Of a DNA stretch of 64,000 bases, positions 42,328 to 50,776 are shown in pieces (positions within the stretch are counted from its first letter, which is position 1; every line of letters starts with the position of its first letter). Position numbers and translations under genes: made by a program. Location: contig CAMUYR010000003.1 in NCBI GenBank assembly GCA_947164965.1, positions 157,642 to 221,641 on the forward strand, read 5' to 3'. The stretch is from an uncultured Prevotella sp. (GTDB lineage Bacteria > Bacteroidota > Bacteroidia > Bacteroidales > Bacteroidaceae). Under the pieces are notes generated by a model that saw nothing but the letters and a program-made list of their open reading frames with translations, made no database searches and was not told the DNA's origin.

Positions 42328-43368
42328 CTATCTACCGCCAAGAAAGAGAATTTTTGTTATAGTGAATTTCTTTGATATGTATGTAGCAACAAGGCTAAAG
42401 ATTAGTGCTCCAATAGATGCCAAAATCGTTAATGTCGGACTCCATGAATTTAAATGGATTCTTCTTGTACAGTGTAGGATGTACTGCCAGAAAAAGATAT
42501 GGTGAAAGCAATAAATACCCATACTGTTCAGCCCCAACATTGATAGGTGGTTGATTATCTGATGATTCCTGAAACGCTCATAGATTAATCTTAGGACATT
42601 GATGACAAATACGCTACCACTGATTCCTGTAAGGAAACGCTGTATGTTTAATAATAGAAAATGAAAACTATTTTCTCTTAAGATATATTGTCCAGAAACA
42701 TAAACATATGTCTCTCTATTATAAAAGAAAAGAAATATTATATAAAATGTGCCAGAACATATCAGAATATTTTTGTTATCGCTCCATTTGATTTTGTATT
42801 CATATTTGTGAAATAATAAGCCTATGACAAAATATGGGAATAAAAAAGAATATGGGGCATACAGGAGATTATCTGGTATCATTGACAAACTAATCCAAAT
42901 AAGGAAATACGTAAACCGTGGTATTTTATATTTTTCAACAATAATGACAAATATGGTATTTAAGAAAATTGACCATAAGAACCATAAATGATACCCAAGG
43001 AAAGAGAAGGTAAAGAAGTCTTTCAAAAAGAATAGAATCGAAGACTCACCTTTGAACACAGATAACAAGATAGGAAGTTTATAGATAACCGCAAAGGACA
43101 AAATCGGTACGACTAGCATTTTCAACCTAGATATGATAATGGAAGATGTTGAACGTCTGGATAATGTGTTGTGAAATAGATATCCACTTACCACCATGAA
43201 TATGGGCATATGAAAAGAAGTGATGAATTTTAACAAGAAATTATCATAAAAGACTTCACTTCTTAAGTAGTCGGCTCCACTAGCATAGAGAATAGAGTGT
43301 CCAAAAACCACTAAGAGTATCGCTACTCCCTTAACTACATCCCAAAATACTTCTCTTTTACTATTCAT
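42328..43368 (-). CDS. Membrane acyltransferase (acyltransferase 3 / OafA-like)
   Basis: A 346-residue integral membrane acyltransferase (PF01757). Seen: FWDVVKGVAILLVVFGHSIL with the family's N-terminal His (about 22), FITSFHMPIFMVVSGYLFH, and about ten hydrophobic segments to the end. These enzymes add acetyl or other acyl groups to polysaccharide on the periplasmic side or to lipid-linked sugar. The gene is the last of the minus-strand unit from the ABC transporter, 32 bases after the LTA-synthase-like gene. Base composition is strongly AT-rich, like its two neighbours, which suggests common origin by transfer. Confidence 0.88.
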   Translation of the reverse strand: MNSKREVFWDVVKGVAILLVVFGHSILYASGADYLRSEVFYDNFLLKFITSFHMPIFMVVSGYLFHNTLSRRSTSSIIISRLKMLVVPILSFAVIYKLPILLSVFKGESSILFFLKDFFTFSFLGYHLWFLWSIFLNTIFVIIVEKYKIPRFTYFLIWISLSMIPDNLLYAPYSFLFPYFVIGLLFHKYEYKIKWSDNKNILICSGTFYIIFLFFYNRETYVYVSGQYILRENSFHFLLLNIQRFLTGISGSVFVINVLRLIYERFRNHQIINHLSMLGLNSMGIYCFHHIFFWQYILHCTRRIHLNSWSPTLTILASIGALIFSLVATYISKKFTITKILFLGGR

Positions 43369-43400
43369 TGCATTTTTGTTTTTAGATTGTAAATGATGGA

Positions 43401-45125
43401 TTATTGTTTTTTTGAAAAATAATTGCTTCTAATAATCCATTCTGATATATCCCATTTGCGTGGGGAAATGACATTCGTGTAGTTGGGCGAAAAAAGAGAC
43501 TGACCAAGTCCATACCAATCACTTTCAATACCAAGTAGATCCAATAGGGTTGTGTAAATGTCCAATTGGTTACATTCGCCTGACCACATGTCTTTTTTTA
43601 ATTCATTCGGAATATTAATCATATAAAGAGGAATGTCTCTAATTACTCCACCAAGGTCTGTATTATGAACAGGATGGTCTGCAGTAATAATAATCAGACT
43701 GTTTTCGTAGAGACCATTACTTTTCAGATAATCGAAGTACTGTTTTAGAGCTTTATCGGTATAGTGACATGCATTCAAATAACATGCACATTCTTGTGAT
43801 AATGATGTATCTTTAATAGGGAATGAAGAATCTATCATTTCGTTGTATGGTTGGTGCATTGACAAGGTGAGAATTACTTCAAAAAAAGGCTTATGGAATA
43901 TCTTGTTTTTTACAATGGCCAATTGAAATAGTTGCTGATCGCTTAAGTTATATTCTATTCCGAAGTCTTTATTAGAATAAAGTTCATCAATTCCATATTT
44001 GTTGCACATCTCAGTTTGATTCCAAATTGATGTGTTTGTGGGAATCACCATCATAGATTTTTTGTTTATCATATTGGGTAAACCCGGCAGTGAAACATTT
44101 TTAGCTTTGGAAACCGTGATAACGGCACGAAGAGGCAGTAGGCCTGTCATGTAAATAAATTGTCCGTCGGATGATTCACCTATAGTTACATTCTCTTTCA
44201 TTTTCCCGTTGAAATATACTGTAGGTTCTCTCCTTAAAGAATTAAGGAATGGTGTTACTTCTTTTCCATCAGTCTCTAAATTGGAAGTAAATGACATATA
44301 AGACTCCATGATGATAAAAATAATGTTGTCATATTGTATGTGTTGTTTGCATGAGATACTGTTTATGGTGGCATTAATTTCATCCTTAATTGCAATTTGT
44401 TGCTCTGGAGTAAGTTTGATTATTCCCTTAAGGTCATCGAGAAACAATTCATATGTCAGTGTTCTTATGCTACCTTTGAAATAGGTAAAGTTTGTGGGAT
44501 CACTGGAACGTTGGGTGGCTGAGAATTGCCGTTGCTCGATTCTATTTAATACAAAATCAATATCTTTACATTTGGGGGTCCATAACCCAAATGCGACATA
44601 TGTACAAATGTAAAATCCTATTGCTACTGCCAATATAATAAATATTTTCCTTATAGGGTGATAGACTTGCTTGATCCTTGTGATAAGCAAACAATAAAGA
44701 CATGTGCTTATTATATAGTACAGGTCGCTACATCGTAGCCCGTCAATGATACACTTAATAAGAAATTTGTCCAAGAGATTATCTCCATAACCGATAGCAG
44801 ACAGCGATATGTATTGGTGAAAAAACCTTGAGTATAGCACATTTGAAAACGACCATGCAAGTGTTACTAAAAAAACAATAGTCATGGCAATTTTTTGATG
44901 CTTCCATGCAAATAAGTACGAAAGAAGATAAATGATAATTATATCTATGACTATCCCTAGAATGTTGTCAACTTTGGCTGGTAAATCATAAACCACGAAG
45001 TGATCAATTAGACCTGCATAATAGAAATAATAGTGCATTACTACTAGATTCAGTCCACAAAGGAATAGTATAACCCAATATGGATTGATTTTATTTGTTA
45101 TATTAGTTATGCAGATAGTCTTCAT
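43401..45125 (-). CDS. LTA-synthase-like sulfatase-fold membrane enzyme
   Basis: A 574-residue enzyme of the LTA synthase/phosphoglycerol transferase type. Seen: five N-terminal membrane helices (to about residue 185), then a sulfatase-fold domain with IIFIIMESYMSF (first metal Glu), IGESSDGQFIY (nucleophile region; Ser where LtaS has Thr), LTLSMHQPY (His) and IIITADHPVHN (Asp-His metal pair). In Gram-negative bacteria such enzymes transfer phosphoglycerol or phosphoethanolamine from phospholipid to glycans. Here it may decorate the polysaccharide on the periplasmic side. AT-rich; 38 bases downstream of the fucosyltransferase gene. Confidence 0.83.
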   Translation of the reverse strand: MKTICITNITNKINPYWVILFLCGLNLVVMHYYFYYAGLIDHFVVYDLPAKVDNILGIVIDIIIIYLLSYLFAWKHQKIAMTIVFLVTLAWSFSNVLYSRFFHQYISLSAIGYGDNLLDKFLIKCIIDGLRCSDLYYIISTCLYCLLITRIKQVYHPIRKIFIILAVAIGFYICTYVAFGLWTPKCKDIDFVLNRIEQRQFSATQRSSDPTNFTYFKGSIRTLTYELFLDDLKGIIKLTPEQQIAIKDEINATINSISCKQHIQYDNIIFIIMESYMSFTSNLETDGKEVTPFLNSLRREPTVYFNGKMKENVTIGESSDGQFIYMTGLLPLRAVITVSKAKNVSLPGLPNMINKKSMMVIPTNTSIWNQTEMCNKYGIDELYSNKDFGIEYNLSDQQLFQLAIVKNKIFHKPFFEVILTLSMHQPYNEMIDSSFPIKDTSLSQECACYLNACHYTDKALKQYFDYLKSNGLYENSLIIITADHPVHNTDLGGVIRDIPLYMINIPNELKKDMWSGECNQLDIYTTLLDLLGIESDWYGLGQSLFSPNYTNVISPRKWDISEWIIRSNYFSKKQ

Positions 45126-45163
45126 ATATCAAAAGTTGGATTTGTTATTCTTTTGGTTATTTC

Positions 45164-46048
45164 TTATAGTCGAATCCATGATGGAGGAACTACATCATCA
45201 TTATCTTGTGATGCCCACCATTTCTTAGGAGCTATAACAATTTTATCTTCATGTTTGTTCAACCATGCGCTCCACCAACTAAATGAACTATTGGCAATAA
45301 TATGATGTTTACAAAGTGACATTAGATACATATCCTGCCACGAATCATTGGAATGGTTGAAGTTAACATATATAGCATTGGGAATATTTAGATTTTCGTG
45401 GACATAATCAATGTCATCGGAAAAAACGAAATAGCAAGGATCTTTTATCCTTTTCCCTATTTCTGCTAAAGCACGTTGATAATACTCAACGTTACAGATG
45501 CTTCCCAAGTCTTTATACCAAAGCGGAGTCAAATAATCACCTCTGCGAACGTGAATGCTGACACTTGTAGTGTTTTTTATTCTAGAGATCATCTGTTTTG
45601 ATTCCTCTGACAAATTTGATTCATTGAAAGCAAATTCATACAATAATTCTTGACGATAATTCTCAAAGTATCTATAACTTTGAAATGCACCGGAATAATA
45701 TTGATTCTTATAAAGTTTTGAGAATACGTTGCTATAATAAACAAAATTGTTTTTAGGACTTATTCTCTCAAATGGCAGGAACAAAATACGATGAGGGAAT
45801 TTTCTCTTGAATATAAACGTATTCTTCCTTAGTTTACCTAGGAATTGATAATAAATCATTTCTATGTACGACAACCCTTTATAGGGCTTCACGCGGGGAA
45901 ACACTTTCTCAAGTTCATAGCCGTTATGATGTGCATTAGCCTCTGATACAAATAGAATTGCACGCACACCTCGTGCCCTAAAGGCAACAACAAGTGCGTA
46001 TTGGAACATCATATTTCCTAGGCCTGCAGATGCTATAATTATCTTCAT
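45164..46048 (-). CDS. Alpha-1,2-fucosyltransferase-like glycosyltransferase (GT11)
   Basis: A 294-residue GT11 enzyme. Seen: IASAGLGNMMFQYALVVAF at the start, SGAFQSYRYFE (119-129), the GDP-fucose motif HVRRGDY (166-172), YFVFSDDIDYV, and the closing NSSFSWWSAWLN. All motifs of bacterial alpha-1,2-fucosyltransferases are intact. It should add fucose from GDP-fucose to a galactose-like residue; the family also contains other linkage types, so the exact bond is uncertain. Strongly AT-rich. The genes for making GDP-fucose are not in the window. Confidence 0.9.
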   Translation of the reverse strand: MKIIIASAGLGNMMFQYALVVAFRARGVRAILFVSEANAHHNGYELEKVFPRVKPYKGLSYIEMIYYQFLGKLRKNTFIFKRKFPHRILFLPFERISPKNNFVYYSNVFSKLYKNQYYSGAFQSYRYFENYRQELLYEFAFNESNLSEESKQMISRIKNTTSVSIHVRRGDYLTPLWYKDLGSICNVEYYQRALAEIGKRIKDPCYFVFSDDIDYVHENLNIPNAIYVNFNHSNDSWQDMYLMSLCKHHIIANSSFSWWSAWLNKHEDKIVIAPKKWWASQDNDDVVPPSWIRL

Positions 46049-46069
46049 TTTGTTTGTATAATAATTCGC

Positions 46070-46109
46070 GACTTAACTATACCATTATAGACTTAACTAT
46101 ACCATTATA
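46070..46109. repeat. Exact 20-bp tandem duplication
   Basis: The 20 bases 46070-46089, which begin GACTTAACTATAC, are repeated without change at 46090-46109. The duplication covers the 3' end of the gene remnant at 46077-46307 and shifts its frame by 20 bases. Confidence 0.88.
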
Positions 46110-46307
46110 ACAAGTGGTGAACTTGTAACTTAGTATGTTCAATGATCTATTTCTTTCAAAATAGCTCTTGATATGAATAATATCGACTTTTTCTGCAAAG
46201 TAATCTTTGCTAGAAATCAACTTGAAGAATGTTGAGACATTGTCTGCAATCTTAAGTAAACAAATTCCTTCGCCGACTATTGGCATTATGTTGAGTAGGA
46301 ACCTCAT
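46077..46307 (-). pseudogene. Remnant of a nucleotidyltransferase gene
   Basis: A 76-residue frame that opens MRFLLNIMPIVGEGICLLK, which matches MRPLHIIMPMAGEGSRFLK of the intact NTP transferase at 41414 in most positions, but the nucleotide loop (GSRF) is changed to GICL and the PKPL block is missing. Further on, HIKSYFE may correspond to HIDSYHIE. No metal-site DxD is left. The frame closes within an exact 20-bp tandem duplication. I read it as an eroded, truncated copy of a nucleotidyltransferase. A short real gene is possible but less likely. It fills the 262-base space between the GT4 and fucosyltransferase genes. Confidence 0.5.
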
Positions 46308-46310
46308 TTG

Positions 46311-47552
46311 TTATAGTTTTAATAATTTGTCATAAAGACTAATGTATTGTTTTGCAATAATGTTGTAATTGAAATTGTCGATAATAAAATGTCGGAGCTC
46401 ATCTGAGTTATATTGTTTGTCCATAGCTTCCTTTATGCCTTTTGCTATTGCATCCTTATCGTATCCTTTGCAAATGATGCCATTGAAAGGCCGGATGATG
46501 TCTATAGCTCCGCTACAGGGGGTTGTAATCACTGGTATACCACAGGCCATAGCTTCCAATGGGGTTTGTGAAAAAGTTTCTTCGTATGAACACTGTAAAA
46601 AGTAATCAGCGGCAGAATAATACAAAGAAATCTGGTCAGGATCATTAATTCTTCCTGCAAAAATGACAGGGAATGAACTTTGTATATGTACCTTCTCATA
46701 GAGCCCACCTAAACAAACAATAACTTTGTTAGGAACATCAATCTTTTCCAATGCGGCTACAGCACGGTCAATACCTTTGTTCGGGTCGTCCATGAAAAAA
46801 GAGGAGAAAAGGAATATAACTGCATTAGGCTGAAGACCTGTTTTTTTTCTTGCTTCTTGTTTGTCAGATGGATGAAAAATGGTAGTGTCAACACCATTGT
46901 GTATGAGTGTGATTGGGAATCCCTTGAGAACATAGGAGTTCTTACAAAAATCAACCATGAATTCTGATATTGCAACTATATTTAAGTTCTTTGCCTTGGA
47001 AACTCCTTCACGTTTTATATTTCTACAATATGTGTCAATGGATTTCAATTCGTCAGGAAGAGGACGAAATTTGGAGCTAAAATGCATCACACCCATAGCA
47101 GGATATTTATCGTGCAGCGTCCAAATGATGGGCTTATTGACAGTCTTAAAGAAAGTAGGATAGTCAATAAAGTCACAAACATAGTGAAGATGAACAATGT
47201 CAGCCCATTCCACTAGAGGATGTGTCGCGATGTTCTTGAAATATGATAGCGGCTGTTGGACAAATTCATTGGTCTTATTTGCCTTTTTCAGCCATTTCTT
47301 TGTCTTTTCTACATCAACAAGCCAGATGCCAAACAATGTCAAGAGTTTTTTTATGGATTTCAGAAATAGATTTCTATTCCAGAAAATGTTGTCTGGTGTT
47401 GCAATAGCACCAGTGATTCCCTCAGGCATTGAACTTCCCTCTGCAAAAAGCATACGAGAATCTATGCCCTCGGTAGTGAGTGCTAAACAGATGCGCATGG
47501 CACATAAGGCTGCCCCTCCTGTTTGACTTGTGCTTATGTGAAGTACTCTCAT
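46311..47552 (-). CDS. Glycosyltransferase, GT4
   Basis: A 413-residue GT4 enzyme. Seen: RVLHISTSQTGGAALCAMRI with the glycine loop, IVHLHYVCDFIDY, IIWTLHDKYP, LIHNGVDTTIFHP, FLFSSFFMDDPNKGIDRAV and the donor site CSYEETFSQTPLEAMACGIP with the E-x7-E residues. The start is ATG 47552, one base after the stop of the FrhB/deacetylase gene. A longer frame to 47687 would lie inside that gene and its extra 45 residues are no family segment. It sits directly upstream of the nucleotidyltransferase remnant. Confidence 0.9.
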   Translation of the reverse strand: MRVLHISTSQTGGAALCAMRICLALTTEGIDSRMLFAEGSSMPEGITGAIATPDNIFWNRNLFLKSIKKLLTLFGIWLVDVEKTKKWLKKANKTNEFVQQPLSYFKNIATHPLVEWADIVHLHYVCDFIDYPTFFKTVNKPIIWTLHDKYPAMGVMHFSSKFRPLPDELKSIDTYCRNIKREGVSKAKNLNIVAISEFMVDFCKNSYVLKGFPITLIHNGVDTTIFHPSDKQEARKKTGLQPNAVIFLFSSFFMDDPNKGIDRAVAALEKIDVPNKVIVCLGGLYEKVHIQSSFPVIFAGRINDPDQISLYYSAADYFLQCSYEETFSQTPLEAMACGIPVITTPCSGAIDIIRPFNGIICKGYDKDAIAKGIKEAMDKQYNSDELRHFIIDNFNYNIIAKQYISLYDKLLKL

Positions 47553-47553
47553 T

Positions 47554-49680
47554 TCAACAACATTCTGCAATTCTGTCGATAACCTGTTTCCAGTTCTTCT
47601 CTGTAACAAAAAGACGAGGTAAATCCAATGGACTTGTATTATAACGGACGAAATCTTCTTTGGTGGTGGCAGAAGTTCTAAACCCAAGATGTTTTACAAG
47701 TTCGATATTGTGCTCTGAGACAGCAACAGCTTCACCGAAAGGGAAAGCAAAATGTCGCATCTTGATTCCTGTGTTGCTTTGCATCTCAGTGTCGGCTCGG
47801 TCAATGTCAGCGCCAATCTCTTTGTCAGTACAACCAGTAAAGGCTTTATGAGAATAGGTGTGATTGCCAATTGTGGCAAGAGGGTCTTGTCTAAGTTCCC
47901 GTATCTGTTCCCATGACAGTCCAAGATTTTGATTGCCAAAATGATAGTCTATGTCATAATTGATAAATAATGGTCTTAGGCTCTCTTCTAAATTGCCCTG
48001 GGGCAACTGAAGAATGATTTCGCGAATATCTAAGAATGCCAGCTCCTTCTCCTCTTTAGTAGAACAGGAAAAACTTCGACCATCGTTTAGGGTGATACTA
48101 TCGTGATGTAGCACTAACTGCTCAAGGATTTCCCACCAATATAACATCTCGCCTTTTACCATCTTTGTACATATAAAGATGGTAAAGGGGGTTCTTGTAT
48201 TTGAGAACACTGACCAACCATTAGTGTAGTTGTCACGGTATCCATCGTCCAAAGTAATTGCAATCATACGGCGATGTCTTTTCTTGTCAGTCAATGCATC
48301 TGCCATTTCATCAAGTGACACAAACTTACAATTCCGCTTGCGGGCATAACTGATCATTTCCTCAAGAGTTTTGGGGGAGATTCTCAAATGTTGGTTCCAC
48401 CAAATACCATTATTGTCAGGACTATCTACTCTATGGAGCATCAAAATAGCACCAAATGGAACACTTTGATGATGAATAAGACGTCCTGCTGTTCTGCGAA
48501 ACTTGTTATAAATAGAGCAATTCACAATTCTTCGTTTCGTTTTTTTTGCTATTTTTCGGAATACACTTGGGTTGCTATCTTTTAGTTCTTTTTTTAGGGC
48601 TTTAGATGCCGCATTGTCAAAAGAATGAGTGCGTATGTATTCTGAAACAAAAATATTTCTGCCTGGATGTTTTTCGTATGGGTGATTGAGTTGGGGCTCA
48701 TAGTCAAAAGCCTCTCTTCTAGGACGCTGTTCCAAAAAGAGCCTGTCGCCAAGTTGATTTAACATTTTCTCACCTCTGTCGGTATTGACTAAGACGCAAC
48801 TAACATTCATGCGATCATATTTCACAGGAATAAGCTGTCCAATGGCCGAAAAATCACATATAGTGAGATCGCCAATGCGCTTTTGTTGAGCATACTGACA
48901 ATGGTAGCAATTCTCCCTATATATCAGTGCTTTGTGATACCCTAGCTGGTATACGTCATCTTCGAAGACTTCTTTTTTATAAAATAGACCATCACGGTCT
49001 CCTAATGTAAAATTAAAAGTATACGTGTATAATTCTGGATTTCTGAAATATATATGGGTAGTCTTTCTTTTCGTTTCATTCTCGATAAGATCGATATGTT
49101 GTTTAAGGTATCTGTCTGGAACTACGCCATGACAGACAATATCAACCGTTAAAAGATTGGTGTATGTTTTACCTAAGAAACAATAAAGACTAGCTACTTG
49201 ACAAGGTAGTCCAATGAATAATGCATTCTGCCCAGTTTTTAGCGTTTCTTGTACTCTCTTATATATATCAATGGTGTCACTATAAACATATTTTGAGTTA
49301 CGCACTTTTTCAATGTCTTCAAAAGATTTAATTTCAATATATCTTGCTTGGTGGCGATTGATAGTTACACCACAGGTAAACCACCCATTTTCAATGGCAT
49401 ATCTATAGAGTTCTGCAGCAACACCTCCAGAAGCGCTTCTTTTTCTGGTGTCAGTATCTAGGCTCCATGCAGCCAACACCTTTCTTGCCTCATGGAATTC
49501 AAGCTCGTTGTTGTTGGGGCATGTTTTTTGGCATAAGCCGCAGTTAAGACACTTTTCGTTGTCTATTTCTGGGTATGGAACGTCTAGAGAATCTGTAACC
49601 ATTTTTATGCATTGCTGCGGACATATGTTGACGCAAGCTTTACATGCACTGCATTGTTTTTTATCACATATTGTCTCCAT
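47554..49680 (-). CDS. Fusion of FrhB-like iron-sulfur protein and polysaccharide deacetylase
   Basis: A 708-residue fusion. Residues 1-60 hold two 4Fe-4S ferredoxin sites (C10, C13, C16, C20 and C44, C47, C50, C54). Residues about 80-340 match the FrhB/coenzyme F420 hydrogenase beta-subunit-like family (SASGGVAAELYRYAIENGW, GLPCQVASLYCFLG, VDIVCHGVVP, and CYHCQYAQQKRIGDLTICDF). Residues about 405-700 are a NodB-type deacetylase with TLDDG (476-480), HTYSH (607-611) and FAFPFGE (644-650). FrhB-like proteins next to pyruvyl transferases are common in polysaccharide loci; the deacetylase fusion is unusual. The reaction of the first half on glycans is unknown. Confidence 0.85.
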   Translation of the reverse strand: METICDKKQCSACKACVNICPQQCIKMVTDSLDVPYPEIDNEKCLNCGLCQKTCPNNNELEFHEARKVLAAWSLDTDTRKRSASGGVAAELYRYAIENGWFTCGVTINRHQARYIEIKSFEDIEKVRNSKYVYSDTIDIYKRVQETLKTGQNALFIGLPCQVASLYCFLGKTYTNLLTVDIVCHGVVPDRYLKQHIDLIENETKRKTTHIYFRNPELYTYTFNFTLGDRDGLFYKKEVFEDDVYQLGYHKALIYRENCYHCQYAQQKRIGDLTICDFSAIGQLIPVKYDRMNVSCVLVNTDRGEKMLNQLGDRLFLEQRPRREAFDYEPQLNHPYEKHPGRNIFVSEYIRTHSFDNAASKALKKELKDSNPSVFRKIAKKTKRRIVNCSIYNKFRRTAGRLIHHQSVPFGAILMLHRVDSPDNNGIWWNQHLRISPKTLEEMISYARKRNCKFVSLDEMADALTDKKRHRRMIAITLDDGYRDNYTNGWSVFSNTRTPFTIFICTKMVKGEMLYWWEILEQLVLHHDSITLNDGRSFSCSTKEEKELAFLDIREIILQLPQGNLEESLRPLFINYDIDYHFGNQNLGLSWEQIRELRQDPLATIGNHTYSHKAFTGCTDKEIGADIDRADTEMQSNTGIKMRHFAFPFGEAVAVSEHNIELVKHLGFRTSATTKEDFVRYNTSPLDLPRLFVTEKNWKQVIDRIAECC

Positions 49681-49684
49681 GATG

Positions 49685-50776
49685 CTAACTGAAAATTTTT
49701 AAACAATCGGCTATAAAATGTTTTGAAGAAGTAATTTCTTTTTCAACTAAAATATTAACTTGATCATAATTGATAGGTCTGTACATCGTTGCAGTATCAG
49801 GAGTTTTTATGAACCGTTCTTGTAAACCACTTGATTGAAGCAAAGACGATATGCGTTCAGTCTCAACCTCAGAATGGAAACAAAACTGTTTGTTGAATAT
49901 GATGGAGAAAACACAGCCATGAAATGAGGATGTGACTACATATGATGCATGACAAATAAGTGAGAGGAATTCTAGTGGACCGGCAGTGTCGTAGATGTCT
50001 TTGGAACCAACCTTTGATACAAGTGCGGTTAACTGAATAATTCTCATTTCTTTTTCTCTCTCTATTTTTGCAGCCAACTCTTTGCAAACTTCAGAACGCT
50101 CTAAATTGTATAACAAGATATATTCGTCTTTAACAATTCTCTGTGAAGCTAATAGATGCCAACTGTTTCTGGAAAGAAGCATGGTTGGGTCTACTGTTAT
50201 GCAAATATTCTTAAATCCCCATTCTTCAAATTTCTTTTTCAAAGGAACTTCTCGTACAGAAATCTTATCAAATAATTGAAGATATTTTTTACATTGATTC
50301 TTTGTGCCATCATTATCAATGACATTACCCATACTGGGAGCATACGAAAATCTATGTTTAGCTGCAATTGTGTCAGATCCCCAATACGTTGAATCAAATC
50401 CAGTGTAAAGTGCATTAAGGTTCCATCTGTTCCAAATGGTATCGCTTCCATAAAACACTGCATCGTAATCAGCTCTGATGGGAACGATTTTCATCATTTG
50501 CTTTCTGAATATGTCAAATTTTCTTTTTCTTCTATAGTTCTTTGATAAGATAAATGGGAAATTCCATAAGTATTTAATTTTACCTCTTATTCCTTGAAAA
50601 TGAAAATATTTTTTTTCCCAACACCATAACTTATAGACAACAGCATGGTGTTTGGGCCAATAATCTATGTTCTCAGCATTACATCCTTGATCACAAAGAT
50701 ATTGACATAAAGCATATGCCTGCAATACAGCACCGTAATTGTCGGCTCTATGGTAAGTCAGTGTCCCTATTTTCAC
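49685..50776 (-). CDS. Polysaccharide pyruvyl transferase family protein
   Basis: A protein of about 363 residues in the CsaB/WcaK family (PF04230), which transfers pyruvate from phosphoenolpyruvate to sugars or has related functions. Seen: VKIGTLTYHRADNYGAVLQA at the start, YDAVFYGSDTIWNRWN, SYAPSMGN, ISVREVPLKKKFEEWG, TVDPTMLLS and TSSFHGCVFSIIF. The start is read as the GTG at 50776, which gives the family opening; TTG at 50788 is possible. Either way it begins inside the 3' end of the Wzt gene (stop at 50748), so expression is coupled. It ends 4 bases before the FrhB fusion, its usual partner. Confidence 0.87.
   Translation of the reverse strand: MKIGTLTYHRADNYGAVLQAYALCQYLCDQGCNAENIDYWPKHHAVVYKLWCWEKKYFHFQGIRGKIKYLWNFPFILSKNYRRKRKFDIFRKQMMKIVPIRADYDAVFYGSDTIWNRWNLNALYTGFDSTYWGSDTIAAKHRFSYAPSMGNVIDNDGTKNQCKKYLQLFDKISVREVPLKKKFEEWGFKNICITVDPTMLLSRNSWHLLASQRIVKDEYILLYNLERSEVCKELAAKIEREKEMRIIQLTALVSKVGSKDIYDTAGPLEFLSLICHASYVVTSSFHGCVFSIIFNKQFCFHSEVETERISSLLQSSGLQERFIKTPDTATMYRPINYDQVNILVEKEITSSKHFIADCLKIFS

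Noticed and set aside
47553..47687. N-terminal extension of the GT4 gene
   Set aside because: The extra 45 codons lie inside the FrhB/deacetylase gene, and the GT4 family opening starts at 47552.
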